From assembly GCA_026387935.1 (NCBI GenBank), contig JAPLKU010000013.1, positions 1-64,000 of the forward strand: a DNA stretch of 64,000 nt. Direction: 5' to 3'. Shown here piece by piece: positions 1 to 9,001 of the stretch. The notes under the pieces were generated by a model. That model made no database searches and was not told the DNA's origin. It saw nothing but the letters and a program-made list of their open reading frames with translations. Source of the stretch: Gemmatimonadota bacterium. Lineage in GTDB: Bacteria > Gemmatimonadota > Gemmatimonadetes > Gemmatimonadales > Gemmatimonadaceae. Position 1 is the stretch's first letter, and each line of letters opens with the position of its first letter. The position numbers and the translations under genes were made by a program.

Positions 1-746
1 GCGACATGGAGCGGCACGCTCTTCCGGTGCTTCGTCACCGCCTCGGCGGGCTCGGTAATAATTTTCATGATGATCTGCTGCGCCACCGCGCCCGTAAACG
101 GCGGGTGACCCGTGAGCATCTCATACAGCACGGAGCCCACCGAATACACATCGCTCCGCGCCGTGATTTCCTTTTCTGCCGTCGCCTGCTCAGGGCTCAT
201 GTAGTGCGGCGTGCCCAGCGAGATCCCCGTCTCCGTCATACGCCCGCCGGCGGCGGCACTGACCGCGAGCGCAATCCCGAAGTCCGCGACCATCGGGCGA
301 CCGTCATTCATCAAAATGTTTTCGGGCTTGATATCGCGGTGAATCACGCCGTTCCGGTGCGCGTAGTCCAACGCATCGGCCACTTCCCGGGCAATACGGA
401 CCGCCTCTTCCACGCCCAGCTGCGTCTCGCGATTCAACTTGTCGCGGAGCGTCTCGCCCTTGATGAAGGGCATGACGTAGAACAGAAACCCGTCCGCGGC
501 ACCCGAGTCAAAGAGCGGCAGAATATGCGGATGCTGCAGCGCCGCCGTGGTCGTGATCTCCTGCACGAATCGCTCAGCGCCAAGCACCGCGGCGAGTTCC
601 GGCTTCAGCAGCTTGAGCGCGACGTGCCGCTTGTGCTTGACGTCCTCGCAGAGATAGACCGTGGCCATGCCGCCTTCGCCGAGCTCGCGCTCGATGCGGT
701 AGCGACCGGCGAGCGCAGTGTTGAGACGATCTACTTGGGAAGGCAT
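1..746 (-). CDS. Serine/threonine protein kinase, N-terminal part (runs off the window)
   Basis: The reverse strand from the ATG at 746 encodes a Hanks-type kinase domain. Visible in order are the Gly-rich loop (LGEGGMATVYL), the Lys strand (VALKLLK), the catalytic loop HRDIKPEN, the DFG metal-binding motif (ADFGIA), and the activation-segment end (MSPEQA). The domain starts within about 15 residues of the N-terminus, so a membrane or sensor part, if present, would lie downstream outside the window. The family phosphorylates Ser/Thr on cytoplasmic targets. A PP2C phosphatase that could oppose such kinases is encoded at 42969-43928. The start overlaps the end of a short upstream reading frame by about 15 bases. 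Confidence 0.93.
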   Translation of the reverse strand, partial: MPSQVDRLNTALAGRYRIERELGEGGMATVYLCEDVKHKRHVALKLLKPELAAVLGAERFVQEITTTAALQHPHILPLFDSGAADGFLFYVMPFIKGETLRDKLNRETQLGVEEAVRIAREVADALDYAHRNGVIHRDIKPENILMNDGRPMVADFGIALAVSAAAGGRMTETGISLGTPHYMSPEQATAEKEITARSDVYSVGSVLYEMLTGHPPFTGAVAQQIIMKIITEPAEAVTKHRKSVPLHV

Positions 747-985
747 AGCGCGTAGAATGCCCCCTCGGCTCCGTCTAGCGCTAGGCTCGTGGCCCGGGTG
801 CCCTTCGGTTGGATTGCTGTCAACGCTCGCAATGACGCGAGCAGCCGGGGCGTCGCCTTGTCGTCGGGATACTCACGCTCGATCTCGTCGGCGAGCGCGT
901 TGAGTGCCGGGACCGAGCGCGATCCCAGCGTCGGCGCGAACGGGGCGCTCGCTGTAAGCTGAACCGATTTTCGTGGACACCATCT
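731..985 (-). other. Open reading-frame fragment without a usable start, ending inside the kinase start
   Basis: On the minus strand an 84-codon frame is open from a TAA at 986-988 to a TAG at 731-733, which lies inside the first codons of the kinase. Its translation has ordinary protein-like composition (for example ALNALADEIEREYPDDKA), but no ATG or GTG lies near its beginning. It may be the 3' remnant of a gene that was once coupled to the kinase, or chance. I do not recognise a family. Confidence 0.3.
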
Positions 986-995
986 TTAGGTGTTC

Positions 996-1395
996 TTACG
1001 GAACAGAAGCTGCCACGTGGGTACGTGTTGGAAGTTCAGTCGTGAGTTCCATGGGGAAGCGGTCAATGTGGTGGGGGAGCGTGGCGTGCCCGGCACGGCG
1101 CAGGGCGTCGCGCAGAGTGCCGAGAAGGATCGGCTTGGCCACGAAGTCGTCCATTCCGGCGTCGTAGCACATCTGGCGGTCCTCCTGCATCGCGTTCGCA
1201 GTCATCGCGACGATCCGGGGCGCGTGCGATCCGGCGTGCGCGCGGATACGCCGCGTGGCCTCGAGTCCGTCCATATGGGGCATCTGGACGTCCATGAAGA
1301 TCATTTCATAGGTGAAGCGCGTGGTCATGTCGACCGCCTCCGCGCCATCGGCGGCGACATCCACGCGGCAGCCCAGTTTCTCGAGCATCTTGACG
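996..1395 (-). pseudogene. Receiver (REC) domain relic, 5' end lost into a tandem repeat
   Basis: The minus-strand frame ending at 996 encodes most of a response-regulator receiver domain of the type found at the end of hybrid histidine kinases. It contains the phospho-acceptor region (IFMDVQMPHMDGLEA), the switch Thr (AMTANAM) and the conserved Lys (DFVAKPI). The first beta strand with its acidic pair is missing. At VKMLEKLG the frame runs directly into a 9-bp tandem repeat read as Gly-Asp-Ala and Gly-His-Ala. The frame stays open through the repeat to an ATG at 1661 inside copZ, but that start is implausible. I read this as a decayed gene truncated at the repeat. Confidence 0.7.
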
Positions 1396-1539
1396 GCGTC
1401 GCCCGCGTCGCCCGCGTCGCCCGCGTCGCCCGCGTCACCCGCGTCGCCCGCGTCGCCCGCGTCACCCGCGTGGCCCGCGTCACCCGCGTGGCCCGCGTCA
1501 CCCGCGTGGCCCGCGTCACCCGCGTCACCCGCGTCGCCC
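1396..1539. repeat. Tandem repeat, 16 units of 9 bp
   Basis: There are sixteen contiguous units of GCGTCGCCC, with variants GCGTCACCC and GCGTGGCCC; the last two types alternate in the middle of the array. The unit length is a multiple of three and has no stop codon in any frame, so all six frames stay open across it. It lies between the receiver-domain relic and the copper promoter. Confidence 0.97.
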
Positions 1540-1556
1540 GCGGCCGGAATCCCCCA

Positions 1557-1592
1557 TTGCGGTATAGGGCAGGGGGGTATACAATCCGGACA
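1557..1592 (+). promoter_or_regulatory. copZ promoter with CsoR-like operator
   Basis: A candidate -35 TTGCGG (1557-1562) and -10 TACAAT (1580-1585) are 17 bp apart. The spacer and -10 are covered by a G-rich element, 1562-1582, bounded by the inverted ends GTATA and TATAC. This form, a G/C tract flanked by TATAC ends, is typical of copper-sensing CsoR operators. The predicted transcription start falls on or next to the copZ ATG at 1592, so the message may be leaderless. The csoR gene at 4156 would encode the repressor. The site is seen in sequence; its function is inferred. Confidence 0.6.
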
Positions 1593-1801
1593 TGGAAACT
1601 CGCACGATGCAGATTTCGGGCATGAGTTGCGGACACTGCGTGGGAGCGGTGTCGCGCGCACTCAAGGCCGTCGCCGGCGTCAATGATGCCGACGTGAAGA
1701 TCGGTGCGGCCACGGTGCGGTTTGACCCGATAACGGCGACGGTCGCCCAGCTCAGGCACGCCGTTGCGGACGCGGGATACCAGGTGACGGAAGCCGCATG
1801 A
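1592..1801 (+). CDS. copZ: CopZ-like copper chaperone (HMA domain)
   Basis: A 69-residue single heavy-metal-associated domain. The Cu(I)-binding motif MSCGHC lies near residue 10, followed by the usual beta-alpha-beta pattern and a C-terminal AGYQV. This family carries Cu(I) in the cytoplasm and hands it to the exporter. It is first in an operon with copA, whose start overlaps its stop (ATGA), and csoR. There is no Shine-Dalgarno sequence because the promoter abuts the ATG, which fits a leaderless message. Confidence 0.93.
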   Translation: METRTMQISGMSCGHCVGAVSRALKAVAGVNDADVKIGAATVRFDPITATVAQLRHAVADAGYQVTEAA

Positions 1802-4125
1802 GCCGGGCCCTGCCGCTGGCCACGATGGCGCCCGAACCGGCCCTGCCGCCGCTTCCGCCGCGGACAACGGCACCGGGCGTCGTGTCGATTCGCATTCCCG
1901 TCACGGGAATGACCTGCGCGGCCTGTCAGTCGCGCGTGCAGCGCACACTCCAGCACGAACCCGGCGTGTCCGACGCGACCGTCCATCTCATGATGGCGAA
2001 CGCGACCGTGATCTACGATCCGATCACGGTGTCGCCTGAACGATTGGTCGAGGCAATCCGTGACACGGGCTACGGTGCGGAACTGGCGCCGCCGGAACGT
2101 TCCGCGTTCGCGGAGCAGGAAGCTCGCGATTCGGCGGTCGACGCGGAGTTCCGCGTGCTTCGGCGCAAAGCGATCGTGAGCGGCGTGGTTGGCGCATTCA
2201 CGATGGCGATTCCGATGGTGTTACCGCGGGCCATGATGGGCGCCGCCGCGTGGATCCTGATGCTCGTCACGCTCGCGGTGATGGTATGGGCCGGAGGCCA
2301 GTTCTACTTGCGCGCCTGGCAGGCGGCGCGCCACGGTGCCTCCGACATGAACACGCTCATTGCCGTTGGAACGGGCGCCGCGTTCCTCTACTCCGTGATC
2401 GCCACCGTGGTCCCCGAGTTGTTTGCCGCGGCCGGTATTGCGCCGGACCTGTATTACGAAGCGGTGATCATCATCATCGCGCTGATTCTCACGGGCAATG
2501 CGTTTGAAGCGCGTGCCAAGCGGAATACCGCGTCGGCCCTGCGCGCACTCGTACACCTCCAGCCGAAGATAGCCCGCGTGGAGCGGAACGGCGCCGAACT
2601 GGACGTGCCGGTGGAGGCGCTGCTAGCGGGAGACGTCGTCATCGTGCGGCCGGGCGAACGGGTGGCCGTCGACGGCGTCGTGGAGTCAGGAACGAGCGCG
2701 GTGGACGAAAGTATGCTCACGGGCGAGTCATTGCCGGTGACGAAAAGCGCCGGCGACCGCGTGATTGGTGGTACGATCAATGGGACGGGCGCCTTCCGTG
2801 CCCGTGCGACCACGTTGGGTGAGGACAGCGTGCTCGCGCACATCGTGCGGCTGATGCACGACGCGCAAGGCACGCGCGCACCCATTCAGCATCTGGCCGA
2901 CCGGATCTCGTCGGTGTTCGTGCCAACGGTGATGGTGATTGCGTTGGTGACGTTCGTCACCTGGTATGTCGTGGCCGATACCGCGCCGATGGTTCGCGCG
3001 TTCGCCGCAGCGGTCTCAGTGCTGATCATTGCGTGTCCATGCGCGATGGGGCTCGCCGTGCCGACCGCCGTAATGGTTGCGACGGGCAAAGGCGCCGAGC
3101 TCGGCGTGCTGATCAAGGGAGGTGAGGCGCTGCAACGCGCCGGCGACGTCACCGTGGTCGTGCTGGACAAGACGGGCACCCTGACCGAGGGACGCCCGGC
3201 GGTCACGCACCTGATGCCCGCCTCCGGCTCGCCTTTTGACTCCGATGCTGGCCGACTCGAATTGTTATCGCTCACCGCCGCGGTGGAGCGGTTGAGCGAG
3301 CATCCCCTCGCAGGTGCCATCGTGCGGTACGCCGCCGCGCGCGACGCGGTCACTCGCACGGTGGAATCATTCGCGTCACACACGGGCCGCGGAGCAACCG
3401 GTGTGGTTGGTGGCGCCGCCGTGGCGGTCGGGAACGAAGCATTCATGCGTGAATGGGCGATTGACGTGGCGCCGCTGCGTGCGCGTGCTGATGGTCTCTC
3501 CGGGAAGGGCAAGACGCCGCTCTTCGTTGCCGTGAATGGCGCGCTCGGCGGGCTCATTGCCGTAGCCGATCCGATCAAGGAAACGTCGCGCGCGGCGATC
3601 GCCGAGTTGCGGGCCATGGGGCTGGAGATTGTGATGGTGACTGGCGACCACGAGAAAACAGCGCGCACGATCGCCGCCGATGCCGGCATCGATCGCGTCG
3701 TCGCCGGAGTCCTGCCCGAGGGTAAGGTCGCGGAGATTCGCCGGCTGCAGGCCAGTGGCGCCGTGGTCGCCATGGTTGGTGACGGGATCAACGATGCGCC
3801 GGCGCTCGCCCAGGCCGATGTGGGCATGGCCATCGGCACCGGCACGGACATCGCCGTGGACGCGGGGGACATCGTACTGATGCGCGGCGATCTGCGCAGC
3901 GCATCGCAGGCGATTCTGCTTTCCCGCCGCACGATGCGCACGATAAAGCAGAATCTCTTCTGGGCCTTCATCTACAACGTGATCGGCATCCCGATCGCGG
4001 CCGGCGTACTCTATCCGGCGTTCGGGTTCATGCTCAGCCCGGTGATTGCCAGCGCCGCAATGGCGTTCAGCTCGGTGAGCGTCGTGACCAACAGCCTTCG
4101 GCTGCGGCGCGCGCGCGTCGGGTAG
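1798..4125 (+). CDS. copA: Copper-exporting P1B-type ATPase CopA
   Basis: A 775-residue inner-membrane P-type ATPase that pumps Cu(I) to the periplasm. There is one N-terminal HMA domain (GMTCAAC, Cys40/Cys43), the actuator motif TGES, the transmembrane metal site CPC at about residues 413-415, the phosphorylated DKTGT (about residue 457), the nucleotide-binding His-Pro (SEHPLAGA) and the hinge [13 protein letters not shown] together with the C-terminal pattern points to Cu(I)/Ag(I). It is translationally coupled to copZ. The length is normal for a one-HMA CopA. Confidence 0.97.
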   Translation: MSRALPLATMAPEPALPPLPPRTTAPGVVSIRIPVTGMTCAACQSRVQRTLQHEPGVSDATVHLMMANATVIYDPITVSPERLVEAIRDTGYGAELAPPERSAFAEQEARDSAVDAEFRVLRRKAIVSGVVGAFTMAIPMVLPRAMMGAAAWILMLVTLAVMVWAGGQFYLRAWQAARHGASDMNTLIAVGTGAAFLYSVIATVVPELFAAAGIAPDLYYEAVIIIIALILTGNAFEARAKRNTASALRALVHLQPKIARVERNGAELDVPVEALLAGDVVIVRPGERVAVDGVVESGTSAVDESMLTGESLPVTKSAGDRVIGGTINGTGAFRARATTLGEDSVLAHIVRLMHDAQGTRAPIQHLADRISSVFVPTVMVIALVTFVTWYVVADTAPMVRAFAAAVSVLIIACPCAMGLAVPTAVMVATGKGAELGVLIKGGEALQRAGDVTVVVLDKTGTLTEGRPAVTHLMPASGSPFDSDAGRLELLSLTAAVERLSEHPLAGAIVRYAAARDAVTRTVESFASHTGRGATGVVGGAAVAVGNEAFMREWAIDVAPLRARADGLSGKGKTPLFVAVNGALGGLIAVADPIKETSRAAIAELRAMGLEIVMVTGDHEKTARTIAADAGIDRVVAGVLPEGKVAEIRRLQASGAVVAMVGDGINDAPALAQADVGMAIGTGTDIAVDAGDIVLMRGDLRSASQAILLSRRTMRTIKQNLFWAFIYNVIGIPIAAGVLYPAFGFMLSPVIASAAMAFSSVSVVTNSLRLRRARVG

Positions 4126-4155
4126 GCATTGTTCGCAATCTCAACTTGGCTCTCC

Positions 4156-4473
4156 ATGGCAACCACCCGAAAACCGCGCACGCACGTACACGCCACGGCT
4201 GATGATCCCGACATCAAGACCCGGAACCTCAAGCGGCTCCGGCGCATTGAAGGCCAGGTGCGCGGGCTGCAGAAGATGGTCGAGGAAGACCGCTACTGTG
4301 CCGACATCCTGGCGCAAATCGCCTCGGTACACGAAGCGCTACGGGGCGTCGGCCGCGAACTCATGCGCAATCACCTCAAGCATTGTGCGACGTCGGCCAT
4401 CCGGACTGGGCAAGGGGAGGCCGAGGCGATGTACGATGAGCTGGTCGACATGATGTACACCCACAGCCGCTAG
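4156..4473 (+). CDS. csoR: CsoR-family copper-sensing repressor
   Basis: A 105-residue all-helical DUF156/CsoR protein. The Cys-His-Cys copper ligand set is complete: Cys48 (EDRYCADI), His73 and Cys77 (RNHLKHC). This distinguishes it from the nickel/cobalt sensor RcnR and the formaldehyde sensor FrmR. The ATG at 4156 is preferred; an upstream TTG at 4129 would add nine unlike residues. It follows copA by 30 bp. Apo-CsoR should bind the G-rich site at 1562-1582 and release it on Cu(I) binding, so the operon is probably autoregulated. The target site is inferred. Confidence 0.92.
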   Translation: MATTRKPRTHVHATADDPDIKTRNLKRLRRIEGQVRGLQKMVEEDRYCADILAQIASVHEALRGVGRELMRNHLKHCATSAIRTGQGEAEAMYDELVDMMYTHSR

Positions 4474-4686
4474 GCCGAAAGCCGTCGTCCGCTGGGCATT
4501 ACCGTGGTTGGCGGCCTGCTCTTTTCGCAGTTCATTACCCTTTATGTGACGCCAGTGATTTACACTTACTTCGATCAGTGGACTCGCCGGTTGCGGTGCA
4601 CTGTCGATGCACCGGTCCCAGCGAACAATCCGGGCATGCTGCCCACTCCAGCCGGTGCAACACTCTCAACGAGAATGGCTAACTGA
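4474..4686 (+). pseudogene. C-terminal relic of an RND (HAE1-type) efflux pump
   Basis: Directly after the csoR stop, and in the same frame, the sequence reads [20 protein letters not shown] and then [11 protein letters not shown]. This is the signature of the last transmembrane helices of AcrB/MdtB-type RND pumps. Nothing else of the roughly 1000-residue pump is present and there is no plausible start. The frame runs on through a non-conserved tail to a TGA at 4684-4686, which overlaps the next gene's ATG. It looks like the scar of a deletion that fused the csoR region to the end of a pump gene. Confidence 0.75.
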
Positions 4687-5234
4687 TGACAGCGTACGGT
4701 GGCCGCGAACTCGCGGCGGCATTTCGAACGGTTCGGGGCAACACGGTCAAGACGGTTGAGGACATTCCCGAAGGACGGCTGGGCGTTTCGGCAGGAGCCG
4801 GTACGCGAACGATCGCCCAGATGATTGCCCATATCGCGTACAACTCGCGCGTGGCCGAAGACATGCACCGCGTGAAGAAGATCACGGGTTTTGATGGCTA
4901 CAACTTCCCGGCGCTCATCGCCGTGATCTCGGCAGACGAAGCCAAGCTGAGCGGCAAGGACCAGCTGATTGCGGCGTTGAAGAGCGAGGGCGAGCACTTT
5001 GCCTCATGGCTTGAGTCGCTGTCGGACGAGTTCCTTGCCGAGCGCGTCGAGAACTTCGACAAGAGCGGCTCGCGATCGCGCCTGGAGATGCTGCTCTCGC
5101 CGAAGGAACATGAAATGCATCACCGCGCGCAGCTGATGGTGCTGCAGCGCATCGTTGGTGTGGTGCCGCACCTGACGCGCGAGCGGCTGGCGCGCACGGC
5201 GGCGGCGCAGGCGGCCGCGCAACCCAAGGCATGA
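4686..5234 (+). CDS. DinB-superfamily protein
   Basis: A 182-residue four-helix-bundle protein of the DinB/YfiT-like superfamily. The metal-ligand histidines of this fold are visible as AHIAYNSR (about residue 57) and EHEMHHRAQLM (about residue 140). Members are divalent-metal hydrolases or thiol transferases of mostly unknown substrate; this is not DNA polymerase IV despite the name. The ATG overlaps the stop of the RND relic (TGATG), suggesting past coupling. Its own stop overlaps the start of the next gene (ATGA). Confidence 0.85.
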   Translation: MTAYGGRELAAAFRTVRGNTVKTVEDIPEGRLGVSAGAGTRTIAQMIAHIAYNSRVAEDMHRVKKITGFDGYNFPALIAVISADEAKLSGKDQLIAALKSEGEHFASWLESLSDEFLAERVENFDKSGSRSRLEMLLSPKEHEMHHRAQLMVLQRIVGVVPHLTRERLARTAAAQAAAQPKA

Positions 5235-5944
5235 TGCGCCGCGTTGTTGGTGGTGCTGCCCTCGTGTTCGCTCTTCCACTTGGCGCCCAGACGATCAAGG
5301 GCGCGGTGCTCGCGAAGAACGAGCCGCACCATCATCTGGTGTTCGACGATGCGGAACTGCGTGTGCTTCGCGTGAGCGTTGGCGCCAAGGACACGACGCT
5401 GCTGCATGAACATGGTCCCGACTATTTCTGGATTGCCCTCGGCGCGAGCGAAGTCGTCAATGTGCGGCTTGGACAGCCGGATGCGGCGATCACGTCGAAC
5501 GACCTCAGCATTCACTACACGCTGGGGAAGTTCGCGCATGTGGCGCGCAACCCGGGCACGGGTGCGTTCAACAACATCACCGTCGAGTTGCTGAAGCCGC
5601 AGTCGAACGTGAAGAATCGGTGTGAAGAGGCCGTGGCCAAGGGCGCGATGGACTGCCCGAAGCCTGCGGTGGCCGGATCACACCCGGCGTTTGACACCGA
5701 CCAGCTGCAGGTTGAGCTGGTAACGGTCGCACCAAACGCGATTGCCAAGGGGAGGGTCAGCGGTGCGCGCGGATCGTGGCTCATCATGCTGGACACCGCC
5801 TACACCAAGGATCTCGTGCATGTTGTGGAGCCGGCCACGCAGAAGTGGGTGGGCGGCACCCTCCGTACCACGGGCACGACGCCGTGGCAGGTGCACAACG
5901 CAGCCAAGGTGCCGGTGCTGTTCCTCGCTGTAACGGCCAAGTAG
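5231..5944 (+). CDS. Secreted cupin-like protein, function unknown
   Basis: A 237-residue protein with a short signal peptide (MMRRVVGGAALVFALPLGAQ). Two similar beta-rich halves each resemble a cupin fold: the first has NEPHHHLVFDDAELRVLRV and LHEHGPDYFWIAL, the second TDQLQVELVTVAPN and ends WQVHNAAKVPVLFLAV. The His pairs in the first half could bind metal. It is coupled to the DinB-like gene by ATGA. The exact family and substrate are not recognised. Confidence 0.7.
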   Translation: MMRRVVGGAALVFALPLGAQTIKGAVLAKNEPHHHLVFDDAELRVLRVSVGAKDTTLLHEHGPDYFWIALGASEVVNVRLGQPDAAITSNDLSIHYTLGKFAHVARNPGTGAFNNITVELLKPQSNVKNRCEEAVAKGAMDCPKPAVAGSHPAFDTDQLQVELVTVAPNAIAKGRVSGARGSWLIMLDTAYTKDLVHVVEPATQKWVGGTLRTTGTTPWQVHNAAKVPVLFLAVTAK

Positions 5945-6019
5945 GACGATTTCGGACTGATTTGACGCTGCCTTTGCGCCCGGATTAGGAGTAGATTTCG
6001 GGTTCGTTTACCGGCAGTA

Positions 6020-6093
6020 CGGGACGTGGCTCAGCCCGGTAGAGCACTCCCTTGGGGTGGGAGGGGTCGCGGGTTCGAATCCCGCCGTCCCGA
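6020..6093 (+). tRNA. tRNA-Pro (anticodon GGG)
   Basis: A 74-base cloverleaf. The acceptor arm CGGGACG pairs with CGTCCCG, followed by discriminator A. The anticodon stem CTCCC/GGGAG encloses loop TTGGGGT with anticodon GGG, and the T arm contains GGTTCGAATCC. CCA is not encoded. It reads the Pro codon CCC. Confidence 0.96.
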
Positions 6094-6118
6094 TTGATCA
6101 GGACCTCGTGCGATTGCC

Positions 6119-6147
6119 AAAGGCACCTCCATAGTGGAGGTGCCTTT
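6119..6147 (+). terminator. Hairpin terminator after tRNA-Pro
   Basis: A perfect stem AAAGGCACCTCC / GGAGGTGCCTTT with a short loop lies 25 bases after the tRNA. The T run is partly inside the stem. It probably ends the tRNA transcript and separates it from the peptidase gene. Confidence 0.75.
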
Positions 6148-6221
6148 GTCGGTTCAGGTGGAACAGAGCCGATCGGCGCCGTAGATTCTTGCACAGACCA
6201 CCCGCTCTGGAGCTCCATCAG

Positions 6222-7655
6222 ATGCTCGCTCGTACTCGCGTCGTCGCCTTGACCAGCTTCGTCGCCCTCGCGGCGTTCGCCCCCTGCCTGTCCGCCCAGC
6301 AGGCGCCCCTGACGCCCGCGCAGCAGTACGCGCGTGAGGTCTACAAGGAGATTATCGAGTACAACAGCGTCAATATCGGTGGCGGGACAACCGACATTGC
6401 CAATGCGGTCGCCAAACGCTTCCGCGACGCCGGGTTTCCCGAGAGTGACATTTTTCTCGGCGGCGTGCAAGCCAACAAGCACAACGTGGTCGTGCGGTAT
6501 CATGGCAGCGGCGGCCCGAACGGTCCGAAGCCACTGCTGCTCCTCGCGCATCTCGACGTCGTTGAGGCGCTGAAGGCCGATTGGTCGGCCGGCATGGACC
6601 CGTTCAAGTTTCTCGAGAAGGACGGCTATTTCTACGGCCGCGGGATCATCGACGACAAGGCGCAAGTCGCGATCTTCTCCTCCATCGTGATTCAGATGAA
6701 GAAGGACGGCTACGTGCCCGACCGTGACATCGTCGTCGCGTTCACCGCCGACGAGGAAGGGGGCTGCTGCAACGGCGCGCGCTGGCTGTTCAGCAACCAT
6801 CGCGACCTGGTCGATGCTTCCGTCGTACTCAATGAAGGCGCCATGGGCTTTATCCGGAACGGCAGGCCCGTGGCGAACACCATCGAGGCGACACAGAAAG
6901 TGGTCGGTGGGTTCACCGTCACCGCGAAGAATCGCGGCGGGCACTCGTCACTGCCGCGCCCCGACAACGCGATCTACCAGCTCTCCGCGGGCCTGATGAA
7001 ACTGGCCGACTACAAGTTTCCCGTGATATTCAACGACATCTCGCGGGCGTATTTCGAGAACACGGCGAAGATCGAAACGCCGGAGATCGCCGGCGCGATT
7101 CGCGCGCTCCTCAAGAATCCGAACGACGCGAAGGCGGACGCCATCCTCGCGCGGGATCCGCTCTACAACTCCATGCTGCGCACCACCTGCGTCGCGACAA
7201 TGCTGAAGGGCGGGCATGCATCCAATGCGCTGCCACAGACGGCGGAAGCCGGGATCAACTGCCGCATGCTTCCCGAGGCGCGCACGTCCGACGTCCGCGC
7301 GGCGATCGTCAAAGCGCTCGGCGATACCGCGCTCGAAGTCTCCACTCCGGCGGAGCGCGAGCCGCGCGCGTCGGCGGCAGTCGTGCCAGAAGTGCTGCGC
7401 GCTGTGGAGGGAATTACGAAGGAGATGTGGGGCAACATCCCGGTGATCCAGATCATGCAGGGCGGCGGCACCGATGCCCTTTCATGGCGCAATGCCGGGA
7501 TTCCCGCCTATGGTGTGTCCGGCCTCATGGTCGACCCCGATGACCTGCGCTTGCACGGCCGCGACGAACGGATCCCGGTGAAAAGCTTCTACGACGGGCT
7601 CGAGTTCACGAAGCGGCTCGCCAAGACGCTGACCACGGTCAAGACGGTGCCCTAA
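6222..7655 (+). CDS. Exported M20-family metallopeptidase
   Basis: A 477-residue zinc peptidase of the M20 (ArgE/DapE/carboxypeptidase G2) family. The N-terminus is a signal peptide ending near CLSAQQ. Metal and catalytic motifs are LLLLAHLDVV (His/Asp), GRGIIDDKAQVA, FTADEEGG (catalytic and metal Glu) and the C-terminal His in RLHGRDERI. The inserted dimerisation domain is present, giving normal length. The family removes C-terminal residues or splits dipeptides in the periplasm. The ATG at 6222 starts the signal peptide. Its stop overlaps the convergent dehydrogenase stop by four bases (CTAA). Confidence 0.92.
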   Translation: MLARTRVVALTSFVALAAFAPCLSAQQAPLTPAQQYAREVYKEIIEYNSVNIGGGTTDIANAVAKRFRDAGFPESDIFLGGVQANKHNVVVRYHGSGGPNGPKPLLLLAHLDVVEALKADWSAGMDPFKFLEKDGYFYGRGIIDDKAQVAIFSSIVIQMKKDGYVPDRDIVVAFTADEEGGCCNGARWLFSNHRDLVDASVVLNEGAMGFIRNGRPVANTIEATQKVVGGFTVTAKNRGGHSSLPRPDNAIYQLSAGLMKLADYKFPVIFNDISRAYFENTAKIETPEIAGAIRALLKNPNDAKADAILARDPLYNSMLRTTCVATMLKGGHASNALPQTAEAGINCRMLPEARTSDVRAAIVKALGDTALEVSTPAEREPRASAAVVPEVLRAVEGITKEMWGNIPVIQIMQGGGTDALSWRNAGIPAYGVSGLMVDPDDLRLHGRDERIPVKSFYDGLEFTKRLAKTLTTVKTVP

Positions 7656-8803
7656 ACCGGAAAGGTCCCCGGCAGCAGGATGGTTTTGTCCACCTGCGAG
7701 ATCTGTGTCTTGCCGCTGAAGGCCATCGTGAGGTCGAGTTCGCGATGGATCAGCTCCAGCGCCTTGGTCACGCCGGTCTGTCCCATCGCGCCGAGCCCGT
7801 AGAGAAAGGCGCGGCCGATGTAGACGCCCTTTGCACCGAGCGCGGTCGCCTTGAGCACATCCTGGCCGGAGCGCACGCCGCCGTCCATGTGCACTTCGAT
7901 ACGCGACCCCACCGCGTCCACGATGCGCGGCAGTGCCCGGATGCTCGACTCGGCACCATCGAGCTGGCGCCCACCATGATTGCTGACGATCAGCGCGTCT
8001 GCGCCTGAATCTGCCGCAAGCTTCGCATCTTCGACGTCCTGAATGCCCTTCAGGATGAGTTTGCCGCCCCAGCGCTTCTTGATCCATTCGACGTCGCCCC
8101 AATTGAGCGACGGGTCGAGCTGCGAGTTGGACCAATGAGCGAGTTCGCCCATGGTATCGACGCCCTTAGCGTGGCCGACGATGTTGCCGAAGAACCGCCG
8201 CTTGGTGCCGAGCATGCCCATGCACCAGCGCGGTTTGGTCATCATGTTCGCGATGTTGCCGAGGGTCAACTTCGGTGGCGCGGAGAGGCCGTTCTTCAGG
8301 TCCTTGTGCCGCTGGCCGAGGATTTGCAGATCGAGTGTCAGCATGAGGGCGCTGCAGCGGGCCGCCTTCGCGCGGTCAATCAGACGGCCGACGAACTCGC
8401 GGTCGCGCATCACGTAGAGCTGAAACCAGAAGGGCGCCGTGGTGTTCGCCGCAACGTCTTCCAGTGAGCAGATGCTCATGGTGCTGAGCGTGAACGGGAT
8501 GCCGAACGCTTCGGCCGCTTTCGCCGCGAGAATCTCACCGTCGGCATGCTGCATTCCGGTCATGCCGGTGGGCGCGATCGCGACGGGCATCGCGACATCC
8601 ACGCCGATCATCTTTGTGCGCGTGCTCCGGTTCTCGAGATTGACGGCAACACGCTGACGGAGTTTGATGTCTTGAAAGTCACTCTCGTTGGCGCGGTAGG
8701 TGCTCTCGGTCCAGCTCCCCGCGTCGGCGTAGTCGTAGAACATCCGCGGCACCCGTTTCTGGGCGAGGCGGCGCAAGTCTTCAATATTCGTGATGACGGT
8801 CAT
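7652..8803 (-). CDS. FMN-dependent alpha-hydroxy-acid dehydrogenase/oxidase (LldD-like)
   Basis: A 383-residue TIM-barrel flavoenzyme that oxidises L-2-hydroxy acids, probably L-lactate, to 2-oxo acids. The N-terminal FYDYADAGS, the flavin-site PVAIAPTGM, and the catalytic-base segment IVSNHGGRQLD are all present, as are the FMN phosphate-binding stretches MDGGVRSGQD and YIGRAFLYG. The length matches LldD. Substrate choice between lactate, glycolate and mandelate cannot be settled by eye. It is transcribed alone, convergent with the M20 peptidase gene. Confidence 0.92.
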   Translation of the reverse strand: MTVITNIEDLRRLAQKRVPRMFYDYADAGSWTESTYRANESDFQDIKLRQRVAVNLENRSTRTKMIGVDVAMPVAIAPTGMTGMQHADGEILAAKAAEAFGIPFTLSTMSICSLEDVAANTTAPFWFQLYVMRDREFVGRLIDRAKAARCSALMLTLDLQILGQRHKDLKNGLSAPPKLTLGNIANMMTKPRWCMGMLGTKRRFFGNIVGHAKGVDTMGELAHWSNSQLDPSLNWGDVEWIKKRWGGKLILKGIQDVEDAKLAADSGADALIVSNHGGRQLDGAESSIRALPRIVDAVGSRIEVHMDGGVRSGQDVLKATALGAKGVYIGRAFLYGLGAMGQTGVTKALELIHRELDLTMAFSGKTQISQVDKTILLPGTFPV

Positions 8804-9001
8804 GAGGGATCAGTTTCCCGGTGCGCGAGGCAGATGTCAATCGTTTGCCGTCGGATGGGACCGTCGCTCGCCGAGCTGGATCCGCAAATCCTTCGGCGCG
8901 CGCTGAGGGTCGATTCCGACCTTCGCGGCGGTCCCCACCGCGTTGCGACGATCGGAATTCGGCGATATCGGGGCAAGACGGGACGCGACGAACGGCGTGA
9001 C

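Noticed and set aside
1396-1539. CRISPR array
   Set aside because: The units are 9 bp, directly adjacent and without spacers; no cas genes are present.
1325-1986. Several overlapping long frames on both strands across the 9-bp repeat
   Set aside because: The repeat unit has no stop in any frame and a length divisible by three, so every frame is open. Only the receiver-domain part and copZ look like protein.
5985-6944. A 319-codon minus-strand frame across the tRNA
   Set aside because: Its C-terminal GGIRTRDPSHPKGVLYRAE is the usual false translation of a tRNA gene; the rest is antisense to the M20 peptidase.
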